64,000 nt of DNA from NCBI RefSeq assembly GCF_000154445.1, contig NZ_DS499563.1, one strand, 5' to 3'. Position 1 is the first letter of the stretch. Each line of letters starts with the position of its first letter. The DNA is from Intestinibacter bartlettii (lineage in GTDB: Bacteria; Bacillota; Clostridia; Peptostreptococcales; Peptostreptococcaceae). The position numbers were made by a program, and so were the translations under genes. This document shows, in pieces, positions 54,147 through 63,864 of the stretch. The notes under the pieces were generated by a model. It saw only the letters and a program-made list of their open reading frames with translations. It was not told the origin of the DNA and made no database searches.

Positions 54147-56356
54147 TATTTATCCATCCCCCTCTTATTTTTTATTAATTGATTTAATCTTGTAAGATAT
54201 ATACAAGGTTCTTGCATTTTCTTTTTATTTTTTGATTCTTCTTCATTTTGATAACTACTTCCCATCATTATAAGTGTCTCTTTTGCCCTTGTTATACCTA
54301 CATATAGAAGTCTTATTTTTTCATTTATAACATCTATTTTTGTTTTTGTATAATAATTTTGTGTAATCTTACCATTTACTAATAAATCTATCTGATTGTC
54401 TATTAAAGCCTCTGTATTTTTGTATTTATCTTTTAGGTACCACTTATCACATTGGAATTTTTGATTTATATTGTCTGGGAAATGAAATTTGTTTAATTGA
54501 AGTAGAAACACCTGATCCCATTCCATTCCTTTTGATTTGTGATAATTACAAACTGTTATACTCCCAGGCTCTGGTTCATATCCATTTATCTCATATACGA
54601 CATCTATCATATAATTAAATACTTTATTTCGACTGTCATATAATATATCTAAAATTTCTCTAAGCGTTATATTTGGCATTTCATTTATTAAATATCTCAC
54701 ATAAAATGCTAAATAATCTACTAGTGATTTTTCTTCATCTTTTAAATCCAATCTCTCTTTTATAAATAAAATCAATTCATCTATTTTTGTTGTGGAATGT
54801 TCTAAAATTTCCACTAAATAGTTTAATCCCACTTTAAACGTAATATACATATCGCATTTATCGTCTATTATAAGTGGCTTATCTTTTATATCGCTGTATA
54901 GTATTTCTTCAGTTGTATATTGTCTAAGTATATTTAAAAAGTCCGATTTGCCTTCTTTATTGTCAGTTTTTATAAATACATCTGATAATGCTGTGATTAA
55001 TTTTTCTATATCGTCTGGCTCTAATATAAAATCTATTATTTTAGCTATATTGTCTATTATCTTTCTTTTGTTTTTTGAATTTGGACCTAGCTCTTCAAAC
55101 TCTAGTCCCTCTTGTTCAAGAACCTTTGAAACTTGACTTAATTGTGAATTGTATGGAACTAGTATACCTATACTTTTATTTGGATATTTTGCTTTTAATC
55201 CCTTTACAAACTTCACTGTTTTATTGACTTCATCTTCAAAAGTTCTATACCACAATGCATTTATCTGATATTTATCAGGCTCTGGATTTTCTTTATATCC
55301 TTGTCCTTTTTCTACTGTTTTTATTTCTATTTCTTGAAGTGCATCTCTACATTCTATTTGAGATAAATCATTGCATACAAATTGAACTAAATTATTTGCT
55401 AATTCCAATATATCGGCAGAGCTTCTATTTGACATATTCATCTCATAACAATAATCTGCCTCTTTCATAAACTCTTTAAAAAACTTAGGATCTGAAGATG
55501 AGAATGTCCCTGTTATACTTTGGTTTACATCTCCAACTCTAACCAAATTGTTATGTTCTTCGCATATTAACTTGATTATTTTTCCCTGAATTTCGTTTGA
55601 ATCTTGGCACTCGTCCTCAAAAACATATCTATATCTATTTTGGAATTTTTCTTTTAGCTTATCATCTGAACATAGAGTTTTATATGCGTAAATTAGTAAA
55701 TCGTCGTAATCTAAAAGTCCATTTTGTTTTAATCTTTTATCATATTCAGTATAGATAAAGCTTATGATTTTTAATATTCCCTTATTGCTAAGAGTGTTTG
55801 CTTCTAAACTTTGAGGACTTATATCATTGTATTTTAAATTACTTATTGATTTTGATACTAATTCAAAAAATCCATTTTCCCATGCTTCTAGCTGGATATC
55901 ATACCACATTTGATTTTTTTGTTCTTTTAAAAAGAACCTAAACGCTGTTTCTCCTCCGCTTGCTCTAAATGTGTTTATGCAGTCATTTAGCATCATCGTC
56001 TTTTGAAAATCATCAGCTATATTAAAATCCTCGCTAAGCATCATAGCTTCCGGTTTTTCTTTTATTATTTTTGCAGCTAATGAGTGAATTGTCATAACTT
56101 CAAAACCATTTGTAGATTCTATTCCTTTTTCTTCTAAAATCTTTTTTATTCTTCCTTTGAAATTATTTGCCGCACTGTTCATATATGTAAGGATTAAAAT
56201 TTTACCTTTTTCATTTTTATTTTCCTCTAATAGTTTTGCTACTAAATTAGTAACTATAAATGTTTTTCCTGCTCCTGGAACTGCTGGCACAGCCATAGTT
56301 CCACATTCATAGTTCATTATAGGTATCTGGTCTTTTCTATAATTTATCTTAGTCAA
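54146..56356 (-). CDS. UvrD/Rep-type superfamily 1 helicase
   Basis: 736 residues with a full set of SF1A motifs: AVPGAGKTF (Walker A, Lys31), LTYMNSAANN (Ia), FEDECQDSNE (II, DECQ), GDVNQSIT (III), YHKSKGMEWDQVF (V) and LLYVGITRAKETL (VI). No nuclease domain follows. It appears to be the motor of a trio with the Walker-A-less protein upstream and the nuclease downstream. I use the TTG at 56356, 8 bases after GGAGG; the in-frame GTG overlaps that site. The upstream gene ends within its start region. Confidence 0.88.
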   Translation of the reverse strand: MTKINYRKDQIPIMNYECGTMAVPAVPGAGKTFIVTNLVAKLLEENKNEKGKILILTYMNSAANNFKGRIKKILEEKGIESTNGFEVMTIHSLAAKIIKEKPEAMMLSEDFNIADDFQKTMMLNDCINTFRASGGETAFRFFLKEQKNQMWYDIQLEAWENGFFELVSKSISNLKYNDISPQSLEANTLSNKGILKIISFIYTEYDKRLKQNGLLDYDDLLIYAYKTLCSDDKLKEKFQNRYRYVFEDECQDSNEIQGKIIKLICEEHNNLVRVGDVNQSITGTFSSSDPKFFKEFMKEADYCYEMNMSNRSSADILELANNLVQFVCNDLSQIECRDALQEIEIKTVEKGQGYKENPEPDKYQINALWYRTFEDEVNKTVKFVKGLKAKYPNKSIGILVPYNSQLSQVSKVLEQEGLEFEELGPNSKNKRKIIDNIAKIIDFILEPDDIEKLITALSDVFIKTDNKEGKSDFLNILRQYTTEEILYSDIKDKPLIIDDKCDMYITFKVGLNYLVEILEHSTTKIDELILFIKERLDLKDEEKSLVDYLAFYVRYLINEMPNITLREILDILYDSRNKVFNYMIDVVYEINGYEPEPGSITVCNYHKSKGMEWDQVFLLQLNKFHFPDNINQKFQCDKWYLKDKYKNTEALIDNQIDLLVNGKITQNYYTKTKIDVINEKIRLLYVGITRAKETLIMMGSSYQNEEESKNKKKMQEPCIYLTRLNQLIKNKRGMDK

Positions 56357-58214
56357 TATTCTCACCTCCTCTATCTATAAGTCTAAGTATCGTGCTATAT
56401 AAACCACCTTCTTGTATATACCCATTTATTGAGTATTCACTTTTATATGCATATATATTTTCTGCATTTTTAAGTAAGTTATATACAGTGTTATACATAT
56501 AATATTTCTTATAAGTTTCTTCAATTTCGCTTGTATAAATTTCGCCATCTTTAAATGATTTTTTTAATACCAGTGGATTTGCCAAATCCTTTTCAATTTT
56601 CATATTCCAAGTATTACTTCCTATATCGACCCAAATTTGAATCTTTCTATCTATATTATTTGCTATATATGAATAAGGTGTTGTAATTAAAACCGCATCC
56701 TTATTTTTTATATCTTCAATATCTCTTGCAATAAAGTAATCTTTTATAAATTTTTTCAGAGATATTATAAATATTTCATCTGCATCTTTGTTATCTTTTA
56801 AATTTAACTTTTCTAATGCATCTACAAATGCTTCACTTTCTGAAATTATATTTTTGCATATAAATACATTATTTAGCCCCTCTTTTAAATTTAAAACCTT
56901 ATCTATATAAAACTTAGTCAAAAACTCTCCTATATTTAGTTTTTCATCCCTTTTTGTATCTATATATTTAATTACTGATTTATAATTTTCATCATTATCT
57001 CTATTTTTATATACTCTATATGCTTCTAACCTATTTAAATCAAATAAAATTTGGATAAAGTTTATATATTCCTCTTCTTTTATATATTTTTGTTTTTTAC
57101 AATAAATCGTTACTGCAACATAAAGTACATTTCCATATTGATAATCTATAAGTTTACTATTATTTTTTATAGTTAATATATCTATATTTTTTGAACTTAA
57201 TTTATTCGATATTTCATAATCAAGTACAGGAGTATTTATAGGATTTATAATGACAATATCTTTTTTACTTACTCCTTGTTCAACTAGTTTTTCAATTTTC
57301 AATGCTATATTATAAATCATTTCACCGTATAATTGACTACTTTGATCTAGTTCTATTTTTGCGGGCATATTTATCAAATCAAATATACCTATATTTGAAT
57401 AATTTTCTTCCTGAATCAATAGTTTATTATGTATATATTTAAGGTCATTTTTTATAAATGAAGAAAAATACTTGCTATTATCTAAATATAAATAAATTTG
57501 CTTTTCTTTTTCTTCAAAAAACTCTATTAAAGAAACTTGACTTGCACTTATATTTTGTAAATCGTCTACAAATAAATAATTATATCTCTTAGCTAACTGA
57601 TCTTTATATATTTTATCTTTTAATAAATAATTATTGTATAAATAAACACTTATAGTATTATCTATGATAGAATTGCTTATCATCTCATCCATATACTCTT
57701 CTATTATCTCGTTCATTTGAATATAAGATTTGTTATTAATATTATCTTTATTTGCTTTAGAATTGTAAACTTTTTCACCTATATTTTTATAATCTATTTC
57801 ATTATAAATAGCATGATCTAAATTATTCATAATATTTGAAGCTATAGCTCTATTTGTTCCCGTAACATCTTCAAAATAGCTATTTTTATTTCTCATTTCT
57901 TCTATTTTTTTTTCAAATATATATGTTTTTAAATTAGTCGATATAAATGTTGGAACTAAATCTTTTTTTATTATGTTTTTACAAGATGATAAAATAATAG
58001 GCCAGTATGTTGTTACTTCCTCTCTTACAAATTGACTATATGTACGTATTTTAAGCTCCTCACTTATATTTATATCTATTTGCCTAATATAATTTAATGA
58101 AGCTACACTATTATCTGTAAATATTAATATATCGTTAGATTTAAAATTATTATCTTTTATTATCTGTATATAATTTTGTAAAATTTCATTTTTCTCTTTC
58201 AGTTTTACAATCAT
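56349..58214 (-). CDS. Helicase-like protein lacking Walker A
   Basis: 621 residues, helical and rich in Asn/Ile/Lys. No P-loop is present: the N-terminal strand ILIFTDNSVAS sits where GxGKT would be expected. A motif-II-like strand YLFVDDLQNISASQ near residue 220 looks like the DExQ box of SF1 helicases and like AddB's inactive motif. I take it to be a scaffold, as AddB or RexB is to its partner, but no family is recognised with certainty. GAGAGGTGACAGT precedes the ATG. First gene of the run. Confidence 0.6.
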   Translation of the reverse strand: MIVKLKEKNEILQNYIQIIKDNNFKSNDILIFTDNSVASLNYIRQIDINISEELKIRTYSQFVREEVTTYWPIILSSCKNIIKKDLVPTFISTNLKTYIFEKKIEEMRNKNSYFEDVTGTNRAIASNIMNNLDHAIYNEIDYKNIGEKVYNSKANKDNINNKSYIQMNEIIEEYMDEMISNSIIDNTISVYLYNNYLLKDKIYKDQLAKRYNYLFVDDLQNISASQVSLIEFFEEKEKQIYLYLDNSKYFSSFIKNDLKYIHNKLLIQEENYSNIGIFDLINMPAKIELDQSSQLYGEMIYNIALKIEKLVEQGVSKKDIVIINPINTPVLDYEISNKLSSKNIDILTIKNNSKLIDYQYGNVLYVAVTIYCKKQKYIKEEEYINFIQILFDLNRLEAYRVYKNRDNDENYKSVIKYIDTKRDEKLNIGEFLTKFYIDKVLNLKEGLNNVFICKNIISESEAFVDALEKLNLKDNKDADEIFIISLKKFIKDYFIARDIEDIKNKDAVLITTPYSYIANNIDRKIQIWVDIGSNTWNMKIEKDLANPLVLKKSFKDGEIYTSEIEETYKKYYMYNTVYNLLKNAENIYAYKSEYSINGYIQEGGLYSTILRLIDRGGENID

Positions 58215-58235
58215 ACTGTCACCTCTCTCAAAGTA

Positions 58236-58262
58236 TTAAAGCCTGCATTTAGCAGGCTCTAA
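58236..58262 (-). terminator. Hairpin between the M19 gene and the end-processing run
   Basis: AGCCTGC TAAAT GCAGGCT on the minus strand with a weak T tract (TTTAATAC). It may end the dipeptidase transcript or be a partial attenuator. Confidence 0.45.
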
Positions 58263-58301
58263 TTTTAATTTATCTGCACATTTTAATTCTATTAAAGTAT
58301 A

Positions 58302-59267
58302 TTATAATATTTCTTTGAATAAATTTAAAACATTTTTATAGAATATATGTTCTACTTCTTTTTCTGTAAATCCTTCTTTTTTCATCTTTTCCGCTAAAAT
58401 TTGCATCTTAGAAGCATTTTCAATTTCTACTTTGCAATCTATTCCATCAAAATCACTTCCTAAACCTATAACTTCTATTCCACCTATGTTTTTGATATGT
58501 TTAATATGATTTATCATATCGTCCATTTTAGACATATCATCATCTGTAGCATTATTGTTTAGAAAACAAGAATAGAAATTAAGCCCCATAACTCCACCCC
58601 TATGAGCTAATTTTTTTATCATATCGTCAGTCATATTACGTCTATGTCCACAGATGCTTCTCGCATTAGAGTGGCTAGCTACAAATGGCTTTTTAGTGTT
58701 ATTTAATATATCGTAAAATCCTGCATCAGATAAATGTGAAACGTCTATTATTATACCTAGATTCTCCATCTCTTCTATAAATTCAAATCCAGATTTTTTT
58801 AATCCTCTATCTAAAACTAATTTATCATCTATTATTTCATTTGGGAATCCAAGCTCATTTTCATAATTCCAAGTTAGAGTCATCATTCTAACACCTAATC
58901 TATAAAAATTTCTAAGGAGTTGTATATTACCCTTACAACATGCCCCTTCTTCTATAGATAAAAGCGCACTCATCTTATTTTGCTCTATATTTTTTAATAT
59001 ATCATTATAAGTTAAAACTATTCCTATATCATCTTTATTAGCCTCTACTTCATTATGGAAAAGATCTATAGTTCTAAGTGCATTGACTAAACTATCTCCT
59101 TCTTTTATATCCGTATATGCAGCAAATACTTGTAACATATAATCGCCTTGTTTCATTTTTTCTATATCAACAGTTAAATTATTATTTTTTAAATTTATAT
59201 TTTTACTTATATCTCTATTATCTAAAATCGCCTTCATTGTATCACAATGCATATCTATTACTTTCAT
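58302..59267 (-). CDS. Membrane dipeptidase (M19)
   Basis: 321 residues. Binuclear zinc site of the renal dipeptidase family: DMHCDT, SIEEGA, DVSHLSD, SHSNARSICGHRRNM and LGSDFDG. It hydrolyses dipeptides, also D-containing ones. No signal peptide. The ATG at 59267 sits 6 bases after GGAGG; the earlier ATG touches that site. Confidence 0.92.
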   Translation of the reverse strand: MKVIDMHCDTMKAILDNRDISKNINLKNNNLTVDIEKMKQGDYMLQVFAAYTDIKEGDSLVNALRTIDLFHNEVEANKDDIGIVLTYNDILKNIEQNKMSALLSIEEGACCKGNIQLLRNFYRLGVRMMTLTWNYENELGFPNEIIDDKLVLDRGLKKSGFEFIEEMENLGIIIDVSHLSDAGFYDILNNTKKPFVASHSNARSICGHRRNMTDDMIKKLAHRGGVMGLNFYSCFLNNNATDDDMSKMDDMINHIKHIKNIGGIEVIGLGSDFDGIDCKVEIENASKMQILAEKMKKEGFTEKEVEHIFYKNVLNLFKEIL

Positions 59268-59382
59268 ATCCATCCTCCAAATGTTTATATTGTTTTAATA
59301 TATTTATTCGTCGTTTAAATTATAATAGTATTATTATATCTTATAATCTATCAATTTTCACAATTAAAAACTTTTTTATAAT

Positions 59383-59411
59383 CAAAAAAACTTCTTATTA
59401 TTATAAGAAGT
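59383..59411 (-). terminator. Terminator of the 165-residue membrane protein
   Basis: ACTTCTTAT / ATAAGAAGT stem followed by T7 on the minus strand; the stem overlaps the gene's last codons. Confidence 0.75.
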
Positions 59412-59898
59412 CTCTATAAGTAAATAAATTATTTTTTTGTTTACTTTGCTTAATTAAATTAAATTTTTCTTTACAATATCTAATTCTTGAACCTAAAAAA
59501 ACAAGTAATATATTAAGTATTATTAAACTAACTGTATAGATAAGTGTCATATCTTTAAAAAAATCATTAATAAACGACATTGTAGGTAAGAAATAAAATT
59601 CTACCATCCAATTACTCCAATAAATATCATTTAGTATATAGTAAGTATAAGTTGCAAAAAATAATAAAAATATTCCAAATCCACAGCCTAAAATCCCAAC
59701 TATTAATGATTCTTTGATGCTTAATTTATATTTATATCCTATATAGAAATTATATCCTAAAAAAGCCTCTAAAAAGATATATCCAATTAAATTACTAATT
59801 TTAGTACAAGGAATTAACTTAAAATAGAAAAATGATAATATACATATAACTAAACTGCCAAAAAATAATTTTCCACCGTATTTAATTATCCTTTCCAT
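59401..59898 (-). CDS. Hypothetical membrane protein
   Basis: 165 residues with four to five hydrophobic segments (about 12-30, 37-55, 66-86, 112-132) and a basic C-terminal tail. I recognise no family. AGAGGTG precedes the ATG. It lies after the transporter on the same strand with about 104 bases between, so co-transcription is possible. Confidence 0.7.
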   Translation of the reverse strand: MERIIKYGGKLFFGSLVICILSFFYFKLIPCTKISNLIGYIFLEAFLGYNFYIGYKYKLSIKESLIVGILGCGFGIFLLFFATYTYYILNDIYWSNWMVEFYFLPTMSFINDFFKDMTLIYTVSLIILNILLVFLGSRIRYCKEKFNLIKQSKQKNNLFTYRDFL

Positions 59899-60002
59899 AA
59901 AGTCACCTCTAATCCCTTTATTTTATACTATTCCTAAAATAAAGGGATTGTGACTATTTTTCTAAAAGATATATATTCTTATTAAGTTATAAATATTTTA
60001 CA

Positions 60003-61376
60003 TTAAATTATAAACATAGCAACTACTGTAGTAACAGCAAATCCTATTAATATTGGTTTTAGGTTTCTCGTTGCAAGTTCTATTGGGCTCACACCACATA
60101 TTGCTGCAGCTGAAATTAATCCCCAAGGAACTAAACATCCTCCACCAGTCCATATACCTGCTATTTGACCTAATGCACATAAAGCTCCTACGCTACCATT
60201 TACAGCTGTACCAAATACGTTAGCTAAAGAACCTACTAATGATATTCCAGAAAATCCAGAACCATCAAGACCTGTTATTGCACCTACTACAGTTTGTATA
60301 CTACAAACTGCAAATTTATTAAGTGGTATTGTATTTGATAATGCTACACCCATATCAGATAATAAACCCTGTGAACCACTTGGCAATACTTCACCCAATA
60401 CAGCAGTTATAGGCGCAACTTCGCCCATATAGAAGAATGCTGCTATCGGAATGATTGCTGCAAATATTTTTATACCAAATACAAATCCGTCAATTATATT
60501 ATCACATGTAGCTTCAAAACAACCTTTTTTAAAGTTCATTATGTTTATTATAATTATAAGAAGTGCTGCTGTTCCACCTAATAATGCTGCTGCATCCCCA
60601 CCTGTTAATTTAAATACATACATCGCAACTATGTCTAATACAAATCCTGTCAATACCATAAATGTCGCTATCTTAGCCTTTGGATCAAATTCAGTTATTT
60701 CTTCGTGTTCTACAGCTTGTAATTCGTTATCAAATTTGCCTTTTTTAATATCTTTTCTAAGACCATAAAAAGCAACTCCAATTGTAACTATAGCCATAAC
60801 CCAGTATAAAGGCATACCTTGTTGTATTACATCAGATATTTCAATTCCTGCAGCTCCTGCAGTTATAGCTGGTGCGCCTTGAATTACAAAGTCAGTTGAA
60901 AGTGCTAAACCATGGCCAAATAAGTTTAGAGCAACTGCCACACCTATTGCTGGAAGACCTGCATTTAAAGCTACTGGTAGGAAAACTGCCCCTACTAATG
61001 CAACTGCTGGTGTTGGCCAGAAAAACCAAGAAAGTAGTAGCATAACTAAACCTATTACAAAGAATGCTGATGTCGGATTCTTTATAAATCGTGAAAAAGG
61101 TTTAACCATATAATTTATGGCTTTATTTTTCTCCAGTGTTTTTGATAGGGCGACCATAATAGATATAATCAAAATTATGGAGCCAAGTTCATTTAAAGAC
61201 ACAATAAATGAATTAAATACTGCTCCTAGCGACCCTGCAATATTATGAGTATAAAACAGTCCTAGACAGAATATTCCTAGGATACACGGGATTATAACAT
61301 CCTTTTTCAAAATCATAGTTACAAGTACTATAACCATGAATAAAATATAAATATAATGCGCTCCTGTTAATGTCAT
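60003..61376 (-). CDS. Large transporter of the ion-transporter (GntP/DcuC-like) type
   Basis: 457 residues and about 12 membrane segments, Gly/Ala-rich with re-entrant-like stretches (FFWPTPAVALVGAVFLP, SNTIPLNKFAVCSIQT). This fits the superfamily of gluconate and C4-dicarboxylate carriers, but I cannot name the substrate. The M19 dipeptidase nearby hints at amino acids or peptides. The ATG at 61376 follows AGGAGAATAAAGT; upstream in-frame TTG overlaps that site. Confidence 0.75.
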   Translation of the reverse strand: MTLTGAHYIYILFMVIVLVTMILKKDVIIPCILGIFCLGLFYTHNIAGSLGAVFNSFIVSLNELGSIILIISIMVALSKTLEKNKAINYMVKPFSRFIKNPTSAFFVIGLVMLLLSWFFWPTPAVALVGAVFLPVALNAGLPAIGVAVALNLFGHGLALSTDFVIQGAPAITAGAAGIEISDVIQQGMPLYWVMAIVTIGVAFYGLRKDIKKGKFDNELQAVEHEEITEFDPKAKIATFMVLTGFVLDIVAMYVFKLTGGDAAALLGGTAALLIIIINIMNFKKGCFEATCDNIIDGFVFGIKIFAAIIPIAAFFYMGEVAPITAVLGEVLPSGSQGLLSDMGVALSNTIPLNKFAVCSIQTVVGAITGLDGSGFSGISLVGSLANVFGTAVNGSVGALCALGQIAGIWTGGGCLVPWGLISAAAICGVSPIELATRNLKPILIGFAVTTVVAMFII

Positions 61377-61740
61377 ATACTTTATTCTCCTTTTCAATTT
61401 TTAGATAGTAGTATTATATGTGTTTGTTAAATTTTGGTTACTTTTTTATAAAATATGGTATTGGAGTGCACTTTTTTATTTATAAAGTTTTCTTAAGTTT
61501 TTTAAGAAATTATTTATTTTATTATTAATAATCACATTTTATTATGATTTCTTTATATTAAGTTTATAATAAATTAATTTTTTGAGGATATATTAAAAAT
61601 ATATATTTAAATTTGTAACTAAATTATGTATAATTATTTTTTAATTTAATTTATAATATTATTACGCAATACAAATATAAAATAAAAAGTAAAGGAAAGG
61701 AGTCCGTCAAAATTATAATTTTTGGCAATAATATAGTTTT
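61377..61740. other. Divergent intergenic region
   Basis: No gene. A minus-strand TATAAT lies at about 61414-61419. An AAAGGAG at 61696-61702 sits 38 bases before the thrE ATG, followed by a 10-codon frame that would start with ATT and ends in TGA overlapping that ATG. Confidence 0.5.
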
Positions 61741-62526
61741 ATGAGAGAAGAATATCAATTAATACAGAAAAAAGAGATTCTTAGATTTGCTCTTTTTCTA
61801 GGAGAATTAATGTTGACTAATGGTGTAGAAACATCTCGTGCAGAAGACAGTGTCTTAAGAGTTTGTGCTTCTCGTGGATATAGACACATTAATGTATTTA
61901 CAACTCCTACATGTATAATAATTGCAGATGATAAATTCGATGGATTATCATTTATGAGGACTATCAAGCGTAGAGGTATAGATTTAAATAAAATAGATCT
62001 TTTAAATACTGTATCGCGTGATTTCGTACAAAATCCTGAGATGACAACTGAAGAAGCAATCAATAAGTTAAAGAAAATAGCTACTCTACCTCCGCCATAT
62101 GGAATTATTTCATTTTATGCTGGAACTGCAATTTCTTCTGCATGCTTTGCATATTTAATAGGTGGTACGAGTATTGCAGACTTTTTACTTACTCTAATAA
62201 TATCAGTTGTCGGCACTATTATATACAACGGAATAATGAAGTTAAACTCTATGACATTCATATCCACATTAGTATCTTCATTCGCAATAGCTACATTTGG
62301 AGTTGCTTTTTGTCAAATAGGAATTTTACATGATCCCAAAATGCTTATAGTAGGTTCTATAATGCCTCTACTTCCTGGTGTTGCTTTTGTAAAAGGACTT
62401 AGGGATTTAATATCTGGAGATTTAGTTTCTGGTATGTCTCGTGTATCTGAAGCATTTTTAACTGCTGGAGCAATAGCTGTCGGAGTTGGGGTAGTACTTG
62501 ATTTTTGGATTAAGATTGGAGGTTGA
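61741..62526 (+). CDS. ThrE-type threonine/serine exporter, large subunit
   Basis: 261 residues. A cytoplasmic N-terminal domain with GVETSRAEDSVLRVC and the CIIIADDKFDG region is followed by about 5 membrane segments, the PF06738 half of ThrE. In this group ThrE is split; the small membrane half is the next gene. Probably exports Thr, Ser or related amino acids. The ATG lacks a nearby ribosome binding site, and an in-frame TAA just upstream blocks extension. Confidence 0.87.
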   Translation: MREEYQLIQKKEILRFALFLGELMLTNGVETSRAEDSVLRVCASRGYRHINVFTTPTCIIIADDKFDGLSFMRTIKRRGIDLNKIDLLNTVSRDFVQNPEMTTEEAINKLKKIATLPPPYGIISFYAGTAISSACFAYLIGGTSIADFLLTLIISVVGTIIYNGIMKLNSMTFISTLVSSFAIATFGVAFCQIGILHDPKMLIVGSIMPLLPGVAFVKGLRDLISGDLVSGMSRVSEAFLTAGAIAVGVGVVLDFWIKIGG

Positions 62527-62530
62527 TTAA

Positions 62531-63013
62531 ATGACTATTTCAGATTTATTGATAAACTTTATATTTTCATTTGCAGTTACAGCAGGATTTTCTATATTTT
62601 TTAATGCCCCTAAAAAATCCCTTATTCCATGTGGTATTGTAGGTGGTATTGGATGGTGTGCTTATATTCTAATGTCTAAGTCATCATATTTTTCAAATGT
62701 ATTTTCTATGGTTATAGCATCTGCTGTTATTTCACTACTTAGTGAAATTTTAGCCCGTAAATTGAAATATCCATCTATAAACTTTATAATTCCTGGAATA
62801 CTTCCTCTTGTTCCTGGTCTTGGACTATATAATACAATGTATTCATTAGTTCAAAAAGATTATGCACTTGCTGTATCTACTGGAACAGATACATTATTTA
62901 AAAGTGGTGGTATTGCAATTGGAATTCTTATAATTACATCTTTTACAAAAACTTATTATATAATACTAAAAAGGATAAAGTTGAAAAAACTAGAACAAAA
63001 TTTAGAACAATAA
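62531..63013 (+). CDS. ThrE-type exporter, small membrane subunit
   Basis: 160 residues with five hydrophobic segments and the typical FIIPGILPLVPGLGLYNTMY motif of the PF12821 half of ThrE. GGAGGTTGATTAA from the end of the first subunit gene precedes the ATG, so the two are translated together. Confidence 0.88.
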   Translation: MTISDLLINFIFSFAVTAGFSIFFNAPKKSLIPCGIVGGIGWCAYILMSKSSYFSNVFSMVIASAVISLLSEILARKLKYPSINFIIPGILPLVPGLGLYNTMYSLVQKDYALAVSTGTDTLFKSGGIAIGILIITSFTKTYYIILKRIKLKKLEQNLEQ

Positions 63014-63038
63014 AGGAGCCTATTGGCTCCTTTTCTAT
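63011..63038 (+). terminator. Terminator of the thrE pair
   Basis: AAAGGAGCC / GGCTCCTTT stem followed by TCTATTT; short T tract. It can work for both converging transcripts. Confidence 0.7.
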
Positions 63039-63467
63039 TTAAACAATTCTAACTACAACAGGGATGTAATCTCTGCTATCTCTGTATTTTTTGTCATTTT
63101 TTCTTAAATAAAGATAACTTAAAAATGTACACAATAATCCACATAATCCACTTATTACTTCTAGTGGACCTTTAAATGAAATTGCATTAAGTACACCAAA
63201 GCTAATTGCTGTTCCTGCAACTAAAAATATTAATGGTAGTATATATGCAAGCATTGTAGCTTTCATTACTTTTACAGTTTCCATACTAACTTCTACATGA
63301 TCTCCTACCTTTGCCCCTATTTGATTATCGACTTCTACTATTAAATCTTGGCTTTCTGAAGTTAATTTTGCACATTTCCCACATGAAGCACATGCAGAAT
63401 GACGTTGCATACGCATCTTTGCAGTTTTATCATCTACTATTTCAACAATAAATCCTTGTTGATTCAT
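63039..63467 (-). CDS. RseC/MucC-family membrane protein
   Basis: 142 residues. The N-terminal domain has the CASCGKC motif (Cys26, 29, 32), typical of the SoxR-reducing/RseC family, then two membrane segments (about 68-90 and 95-115). In Firmicutes these often accompany Rnf or redox genes, not seen here. GGGGGG precedes the ATG. Cotranscribed with the CsoR-type gene just upstream (11 bases). Confidence 0.85.
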   Translation of the reverse strand: MNQQGFIVEIVDDKTAKMRMQRHSACASCGKCAKLTSESQDLIVEVDNQIGAKVGDHVEVSMETVKVMKATMLAYILPLIFLVAGTAISFGVLNAISFKGPLEVISGLCGLLCTFLSYLYLRKNDKKYRDSRDYIPVVVRIV

Positions 63468-63478
63468 AATAGTCCCCC

Positions 63479-63772
63479 CTATTTTGTAAATTTTTTGATT
63501 GTGTCCATCAATTCCTTAATTGCGGCTTCACTTTGTTCTTCGTCGCCATATTTTAAGTCGTTAGATACACATCCTTTGATATGATTTTCAAGTATAATTG
63601 TACCCACATTATCAATAGCAGACCTGATAGCAGATATTTGAACTAATATATCTACACAATATCTATCATCTTCTATCATTTTTTGTATACCTTTTACTTG
63701 TCCTTCAATCCTCTTAAGCCTCCTATTAAGTGCAGCTTTGTCATTTCCCTTAGCTAATTTTTTTTCACTCAT
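63479..63772 (-). CDS. CsoR/FrmR-family metal-sensing repressor
   Basis: 97-residue all-helical protein. The Cu(I)-type ligand triad is in place: Cys39, His64 and Cys68 (RYCVDILVQ; ENHIKGCV). This favours copper sensing (CsoR) over formaldehyde or nickel types. No copper pump lies in the window, so its target may be its own operon with the RseC-like gene. AGAGGTG precedes the ATG. Confidence 0.87.
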   Translation of the reverse strand: MSEKKLAKGNDKAALNRRLKRIEGQVKGIQKMIEDDRYCVDILVQISAIRSAIDNVGTIILENHIKGCVSNDLKYGDEEQSEAAIKELMDTIKKFTK

Positions 63773-63864
63773 TATTTACACCTCTTACTAGTGATATATA
63801 TTATTATATCATTAATAAAGTGTCCCTTGAAAGTGTTTTAAAAAAATCTTTATTTATAATATAT

